Source: Oreocharis arfaki
Taxonomy: Eukaryota > Chordata > Aves > Passeriformes > Paramythiidae
Direction: 5' to 3'
NCBI GenBank assembly: GCA_013398015.1
Contig: VZRR01013402.1
Span: 954,360 to 1,018,359 of the forward strand
Length of the DNA stretch: 64,000 nt
Shown: piece after piece, positions 56,420 through 64,000 of the stretch
Numbering within the stretch: position 1 is the first letter of the stretch
Layout of the letters: the number at the start of each line of letters is the position of its first letter
Notes under the pieces: model-generated
Database searches by the model: none
What the model was told of the DNA's origin: nothing
The model's input: only the letters and a program-made list of their open reading frames with translations
Translations under genes and position numbers: made by a program

Positions 56420-59400
56420 ATGAACTGGTTGGGTTTTTGGGGCTTTTTCAAGACACCTGTTTAACTTCCTTAGTAACTGAGTGTGATTGAAAGGTTTGCC
56501 ATAACACTAGTTTGCTATCTCAACATCGCAAAGTAGCATTTTGTAACTTTCTTTTATACTTGAGCAGCATTCATGAATGCTTTGAAAACTCACTGATTCC
56601 TAGCGAAGACTAGGAAAATACGCATATCTGGAAATACCAGGGAATATATATTTCCCTTTTTTTGGAAGCCTGGAAAACACAGCATTGAGTGAATTGTACA
56701 CTGAGTATCACAAAGCTACTGACACTTAGGTCTGCCTTTCAGCATCACATAACTTTAAGTGCTGATTCTACATAATCCTTCCCATTTGGTGAGAAAATTT
56801 CCTTTGAAGAACTGTCATTAACAAACCTAAAACATTAAATTCTTCTGTATGACATAATTGGCGCATGTGGTAAAATCAGATGGAAAGAATACGGTTTCTG
56901 TTACTGTATGCGAAATTTATGTTATTTTTTTCCTTGTCATGAAGAAGGCAGGCTATAATTTTAGTACATTTAAGTTCCTAAGTGAAACTCTGTAACTGTA
57001 GCACACTTCAGATAATATGATTGATGGGAAATAGAAGAACACTACAACAGGAAATGCTAGTTTTAGTACATATCTCCAATTGTCTTCACATCGTTCACAG
57101 CACTTCAAACACTCTTCTGCAACAGAAGCAGAAAAAAAATGAAACAGATTGTTTAGCGGAAGCTGGCAGGGAAGGAAGAGCTGTGATGACACCACACGCT
57201 GGCTCCTCCAAGCCTACTGCTTGCATTTTGCAAGTTTTGAGGAGCAGCTGCTGAAAGGCAGGAAGGGAACTGAGAAATGACCACTGCATATGTACTAAAA
57301 TGCCACACGAGAAGTTAACAGCGAATTAAGCCTGAGCACTGCAGCTTTTAAAGGCTGCTCTCCAGCCCCACAGGGATGTCAGGCACAGAGCTGAGGAATG
57401 CTGCTTACCTTCCCAGTCAGCTGTCAACTTCCCAGTACTGTACAGTTTCAGAGACAACTTAATGGTGTAGTGGCACCAAAGCATCTAAAATAGATAGGAT
57501 TGCTTTTTGCATCCTGTTTTCATTCCCTGGCCAGGAAAACCACAAGCTGCAGCCCTGCTAAAAAGCACAGACCATTGCTCTTGTGGGGAACTGTGTGCAG
57601 TGGGATCTACTGGCAGTCTAACAGAGGAAGCTCAAACAGAAAAGACCTCGCCTGGGACACTCCCCAAACCCTCTGCGAGGTCTTGCTGATGCCTAATTAT
57701 ACCTCTGGCCTTTTGGAGGCCAAACCCAACTCCCTGCTGGGTTTTGTGTTCCTGACACTTTCCTCCCATGAACCCCGCTGGCTCTTAAATCACCACCTGC
57801 CACCAGTGAGGGCAGACTTCCTATCGCTCCTACTGCAGAGGCCAAAAAGCTGCCGCCAGCAGGGAATGTCTCCGCCGCATTGAGCGGAGAGCACAACATG
57901 TTTCGTGCCGAGCTGCCCGTAGGGTTTCTCACTCCAGATAAACCCACCGAACACGGAGCTGTTACTGAGAAGCGTCCCCCGCTCTGTCACCTCTCTATCC
58001 ATTTGCTGCTCAGTACCTTTTATTTTTGCAGGATTAGTTTTTTCCCAGTTATGCTCCCTGAAATGGCTCTCTGGAGAATTAGATTGGCACCGGAGACCCT
58101 GAGGGAAGAGGACCACAAGGATGGCTGTGGGTGCAGGGGGGCCATGGCAGCTGGCCAGCCATGGTAATTTGAAACTGCACCCTGGCAGAGACCTGGCCTG
58201 AGTCAGGGGCAGCATCCCTTTCTTTTAAAGTCACAGTTTCCCTACAGGAAAAAATAATAAATAGGGATTCAATCTGTTAACGCAGTCCAGAACCTTGGAG
58301 ATTCCCATTACTTCAGCTTGTACAGCGCAGTGCAGAAAAATCAACAACAGCTAAAAAACCTCATATGTTCTATACTTAAAATTAATGCAGAATTGCTTTC
58401 AGAAATTTAAAATATTTTCAACTTAATGGTGCCTCTCTAACAGTTCTGGCTGAAGAATTTTGCTGCAATTGTTGGGGAGAGTTTTGGCAAACTTAGATCA
58501 GACATAATTAAACACCAGCTGTGTGTCCCCAAGGAATGTCAACATGTGACAAGGAGAGTCCCAAAACCCAGCTATGTATAAATGGACACAAGCATGAGAT
58601 ATAGAGCCAATGGATGAAAGCTTATACTCTAGATATTCCATATATATGATTTACAAGTACATATAAAGGAAAAAGAATCGCAGGGTGTTCAGTGCCTACA
58701 CTGACAATAACCTAGATGTACTCAATTTACTGCACCTTTAAGAACACTTATTGATGCAAGAAATTTTAAGTTAACTCCCAAATCTGAGGGAATCTGCCTC
58801 GAATACCTCTGAGAACGGGGATAGCCTATGGTTGGGCCATGGCCACCTGTGTATCTTCCCCATTTTCTTTTTTCTTTCAGAAAGGCTCTTTTCTCTTGTG
58901 CAAAGAGACTGCAGAATATGCAGAATTATCTTACTGGCACATTCTGCCAAACAGGTCTCCAGGGCTGTGTCTACTACAGCATCCTCAGGACAACTCTCCT
59001 GGCCACATTGCTTGACCATCTCAGCAGTCTCAGCCTGTGTTTGGCAGTGTCATGAGTGCTGTCTGTCTAAAAACCGAGAGGAAAAATTTTACAAGCGCCT
59101 GTCTTGTCACAGAGAGCCCAGTGCAGCCCGTCTCCTTCCAGGAGGGAGCACCCTGGGACTGCAGCCACAGAACTCCTCCAGGGTGCCTTGCTCTCGGCAC
59201 CAAACCATTGCCCCTCCAGATTTCACACCAGCCACAGCTGTGCCACACATCTTCATTTGTGCTGGGGATGAACTCCCAGCCTGCCCCAGCAAAGAGCTGT
59301 ACCCCAGCCAAGCAGAGCCCTGGCCAGCCATGCACCCTGGACCATGAGTGCAAAGCACTCAGCTACAACCTGTGCTGTTTTCTCTCTTGATCAGCTTGCA

Positions 59401-62400
59401 GCTGACCCACGTTTGGTACTCCCCTTCCTCTGAATCACGTGAAATACACACTTCAAAGAAGCTTCTCTGGCTATTACTAACCTTTCTAGGGGGAAGTGGG
59501 GGTAAAAGGAAAGTGAGCACTACCGACTGCCTGGTTTGGGGCAGGAGTGTGCTGAAGACCTGTCTACAAGCACTGGAAATCATCGGTCCACAGAAAGCAT
59601 TAGATCAGAAGCAGCCCTGCCTCAATCTGTCATGAAGGGGTGAACACTGCCCACCCACCACTGCTCTCTATTCAGTCAGCCCCAGTCTCACAAACTACCT
59701 AGTTCATATCCAGTGATCCCTTTTACCATATTTCCTTCTCATCTCCAGTTCTTCCACACCCCCACCTTCACTTCCATCCTGATTCTACTCCTAATAAGCA
59801 CATTCAGTTTTTAGGTACTGATTTAGCTTTTACATACTGACAGGAATGAACCATTTCAGAGGTGATGGCTGGCTACTTCAAGGAAATAAGGATTTTTAAA
59901 CTGACAAACTTGAACTATCATTTAATAAAGCAGTGGGGTTTTTCTAGAAACAGGGTTTTTAAATTAATTATTTAATTAATGCTACTAATAATAAACATAA
60001 ACCCTTCCTTGTGGAGTCTCTTTTTTTTTCTTTGACTAAATGAAAATCTGCTTGAAGAAAATGTTTCCAAGCTAAATGAAAATGGATTTATATACCACAC
60101 ACAAACTGTAGTACTCTACAGTGTAGGAAAATATGCAAGCTTAAGCAAATTTACCACCTGCTCCCATAGAAAGGAAACATGGTGGAATCCTGTTCACAAC
60201 ACAGTATCTCATTATTGCAGCCAGATGTTTCACCACAGTGATTAGTGTGCATACAGCATCACAATTAATTTCCAGTACTAGTATCACCTTCATATAGTTT
60301 TTCACTTACAGTCTCAACCAGAATCTGTAATTCAAGAACTTTTTGCAGGTTTTTGGAAACTCTTAATTGACCTTCTTACATAGGCAAGACCACAGATGAT
60401 AAAAGGGCATGTGACATTGTTACTCCTGTTGTTACCTGGCCTAATGAGAGCAAGTTAACACAGCTACATTATTATAGCTTCATTTTGTCTAATATCTTAT
60501 AACTTGTTAAGTCATCTTTCTTTTGGCACTCACTTTCTTCAATGCAACTGAGGCAACCTTTCATAAATCTACTGCATATACCATATATGTGTGGTCAACA
60601 CGTGTGTACAACAGATTTTTTTTTTTTTCTTCTTGAAAATTAAATTCAATCTCCTATAAAATGCATCTTAACATTGCACTGGTGTAAAGACTTAATATTC
60701 TGACAAATTCAAAAGCTTTCAGTTTTGACTCATTCGTATTTTATGCAAGGATTAAGCAAGAAATGTGGGTCATGAAAATTTATATATAAGAGCTTAGATT
60801 TATTACCATTATCATAACCTCTAAAGATTTTATGGATAGCAATCACCTGAAGTATCTCACAGACATTCATGTTCTCCTGGAAGCTGGAAACAACTACAAC
60901 CACTACTTAGAAACAATACCAACACACTTTTTTTGCTGGCTTCTCATTCAAATTAGCAGACAGAAACAGATGAGGAACACAAACCTCAGTAGTCTCTTAA
61001 AAAAAAGGCCATCAATAATCCAGTTTTCTGAAATCCTCTGAACTCGACTGCATTTCTACAAAAGGTGTTTTCTGATGAGTTCTTATTTTGAAAAGGAGGG
61101 GGGCAGTGCAGGCTAAACCCTAGAAAGCAAAGTAGAAGTAATAATCTCTTTATGGCAGTTCATGGTAAGGAAGTGACTCAGCTGAGACAAATTACAGAGT
61201 CCATTTGGAGACACTGATTCCAAGAGCACTGGGGTCTGCAGTCAGGAATCTGGTGCAGCTGCACTGCCAGAAATTTCAACCTTCACAAACACATAAGCCT
61301 GAAAAATACTATTTGCAGTAATTCTAAACAGTTTTGTCTATCTCTACAGCATTTTTTTGATGTGAAAAGAACATGTGAGGGAACCGAGGATATATTCTCT
61401 AGCTATTTCTCATAAAGACCAAGCAAAAACAAAGCAGGGTTTCATCATAAGTCAAATTAATTTTTAAGTAATTAAAAAATTGCATTATAATTTGAGTTTT
61501 GAATTACCCTTCCACAAATTTAGCAAGCAGTCTACTCTGTCCCGCAAGCTATTGTACATAAAACTCTGAGGCAGTTCTTAGCACATTTAGAACTAATGCC
61601 AGAATAACTAAGGGATGAAAAACCTCCAGCACCTTGACAGTGTCCACTAGAGTGGTTTTTGATCTGCAGATCTCAGGTATCTACAGACTACTTTTAAAGG
61701 ATGGGCAAAAGATATTGAGAAAAGCAGGCTTGTGGACAGGGTGCTTGAATCATCAAACATCATCAAAAATCTTCAATCATCAAACAGGAGGATACACAAA
61801 TCCAGCAAAAATCCAGGGGAACAGGTCTTTCCAATTAAAAAAATGTGTATCACTGCTCTCTTATATTTCAAATAGCCAAGAACCACAATTGCTACTGTAA
61901 TTAAAAACTACCGTGATTTTAAGTATTATATAGACTAAGAAGGATTGCACTGAAGAGTTTGCTGTTACACATACAGAACAGAGTGAAGGTATAGAAATGG
62001 CTCAGGCAAACAAGGAAGTTATCTTAAGTCATGTCAAGCACACTATCTTTGTAGTTAACATCTTTTCTTTATTAATTAACACATCCTCTGTTCCTGAACA
62101 AGGATTCACAAGTTCTCACAAGTGGGTAACCAAAACGGCTCTGTAAACAGAATTAGCTCCCCAACCAGAGATTATTTAACCACAGAGAGTGCTGACAAGC
62201 AAGAATCCCAAAATGGCTGATGAGAAGCTACCCCATTTTCTCCCAAGAATTCAAACAGGGAGCAGATCTTCAAGATACAGTAACCTTCAGGGTTGGTTCT
62301 GCCCCTTCAAGTGCTCTTTGTTTCCCAGTGCCTGTGGCACTCCTAGGGATGCAGGCCACAGCCAGCTGTGCCAGCACCAGCGAGGATGCGGGACACTTCC

Positions 62401-64000
62401 AGTGACGGCAGTGCCTCCGGGATCACGGAGCACAGCCAGCCGTGGCCACCCCTGCGGCTGGCAGAGCTTCTCCAGCCAACCCAGTGAAATGGCAGGAAGG
62501 AAACAAAGCAGTGCCTGCATCCCTAGGAACAGTCCCTGGGCTGCTGCAGCCCACAACAGCTCCTCCTGCCTTCCCTTCTTTTTCTTCCAGGAAAGAACAA
62601 GAAATTACGGTGATAATTTTGTTCAATTTCCGCTCAGATGCAAATCAGGGCTAAAAGTTGCAACAGGAAGGTTTTAACGTCTAGAGGAATAGTTTGTTAA
62701 GTTATAAGCTTGCAAAGGGGTTTAAGTCTCATATCCTTGACTATCCAAAGAACAATAAAAACATGTGGAGGTTACACTGAGGTTTACAGATGGCTGGCTG
62801 CTTGAGTTTAGCTGTATTATAGTACTCTAATTTAATTAGCAGCCATACCTATAGGACGAGTACCATTTGCTGTTAGTCAGAGCCTCAGCTGAGAGGTATG
62901 TGTAACTTCTGTTTTCTTTCCTGCTAGGTGGTTTTGCATGCTGAAACACTAGTCTGGCTTTTGCCGATGCTACTGACACCACTTTCATTTGCACTTTAAA
63001 CAAGCAAGACAAGAATGTAATTGCTTACACAAATCCTTGAACTTGCATAATTGTTCAGATGTGGGAAGGTGTCTTCTTCTAGATAATAACATTTCTGAAA
63101 TCAATGCACAGATGAAAGATGAAGTTGTCACTCTTCTAAAAACACACACTAATGAATTTTGAACTATGTCAGACAAGAACAAAGAGACAATGGTGTCTTT
63201 TCTTGTAAGTCAATTTATAATCTATAAAAGAACATTTCTTGGTCACAAATTTGTATTGGAAAGGAATTCACATTTCAAAAACTGAAACAAGGAGAGATGC
63301 TTACAAATGATTTTAAGCATCAGAGTTAGAAAATTTTAAGATGGGAATAATTGTTCCCTTTTACTGAGAGCACCTGCATTCTCCAACGACAGCAAGGGGT
63401 CTTCAGCAGACTACAAGCAAGTTTCAGGTTCCACAACACTTACTATTGCTATTTGTAAGCAATAGAGCTAATTAAATGCACACAGACTCTATGAGCAGAT
63501 CCTGAATTATTATCTAGAAATGTTGCACAAAAGCATTAGTATACAAAATATATAGTGCATTTATACTAAAGAGGCATTATGTTTCTCCAATTTAAAAAAA
63601 TTCTCCAGTGTTAATGTTCTCAAATAATATAAATTGCTTGCGTCAACAAACACAGTACAATTAGCTTGTTACCCTTAAACTGAGTTTAAAATAAGCAAAT
63701 TGTTTGATGACTTTGATGTTTTCCACCCAAAATGTGCTGGCTAATTTTTCCATTCCAGTTCCCATTCCAATCTTTTAACTGCCTTAATCTCCTGCCCTCA
63801 GATGTTGACCTCCTAAGAACAGAGGTCATAGGTTAGCACAGACAGACCTCAAAAGATCTGGACTATCAATTCATGCCTGAAAGATTTCTCTTCCACAAAA
63901 GAACTACTAAAAAAGCAAATTCCAAAATGCAACTCCAGAGGCTGCATAAAATGTAAACTTGTTGATAAGTTGCATTCATAAATATTCTAAAAAGATTGGA

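Larger units (their letters stand above)
37701..64000 (-). other. LIN28B: LIN28B last intron (5' end outside the window)
   Basis: Upstream of the last exon in LIN28B orientation I find no sequence encoding the cold-shock domain or the basic linker before the zinc knuckles. The 26.3 kb are therefore best read as one long intron, as in mammals, where this intron is tens of kilobases. Besides the features listed separately (CpG island, one CR1 tail, the open block at 53510-53773, simple repeats), it is AT-rich unique sequence with no supported gene. Open frames up to 171 codons (58832-59347, + strand) have no recognised similarity. Confidence 0.75.

Noticed and set aside
58832..59347. 171-codon open frame on the + strand in the LIN28B intron
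   Set aside because: No recognisable domain, overlapping open frames on both strands, and moderate GC. This is the pattern of a chance frame.

Overview
This window is nuclear DNA from a bird. It has vertebrate-type split genes with canonical GT-AG introns, several CR1 LINE fragments of the avian type, and a 1.1 kb LTR-like repeat that I recognise from bird genomes. Coding sequence is sparse, about 1.1 kb of 64 kb. Nearly all other open frames are chance or repeat-derived.

Two genes lie tail to tail. On the + strand (2294-15719) are the last five coding exons of BVES/POPDC1, which encode most of the cAMP-binding Popeye domain and the C-terminal tail. The N-terminal and transmembrane exons lie upstream of base 1. 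On the - strand (37331-37700) is the last coding exon of LIN28B, with both CCHC zinc knuckles and the basic C-terminus. Its long 3' UTR runs leftwards to about 32600-32830. The cold-shock-domain exons are not visible in the 26 kb upstream of that exon, so 37701-64000 reads as the last LIN28B intron. This BVES/LIN28B neighbourhood is conserved in vertebrates.

Layout: 1-1480, two sense CR1 fragments; 2294-15719, BVES exons, with a 2.5 kb antisense CR1 (9080-11630) and a short sense CR1 tail (14868-15115) in the last intron; 15720-15915, short BVES 3' UTR with a strong poly(A) site; 15916-32600, intergenic, containing the LTR-like repeat at 27384-28485 flanked by a 7-bp direct repeat; 32600-37330, LIN28B 3' UTR; 37331-37700, LIN28B last exon; 37380-38295, a CpG island covering that exon and the adjacent intron, with a tandem E-box palindrome at 38184-38197; 38300-64000, intron with one CR1 tail (42600-42745) and one unexplained open, CpG-bearing block (53510-53773).

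The most informative signals are regulatory. The LIN28B 3' UTR has five let-7 seed matches (two 8-mers), a miR-125/lin-4 8-mer, four miR-30 and three miR-181 seed matches, and a strong G-quadruplex motif in the mRNA strand. This is the layout expected for the LIN28B/let-7 double-negative loop. The CpG island with E-boxes beside the last exon is the best candidate for something undescribed, such as an alternative promoter. I found no sign of a wholly new gene system.
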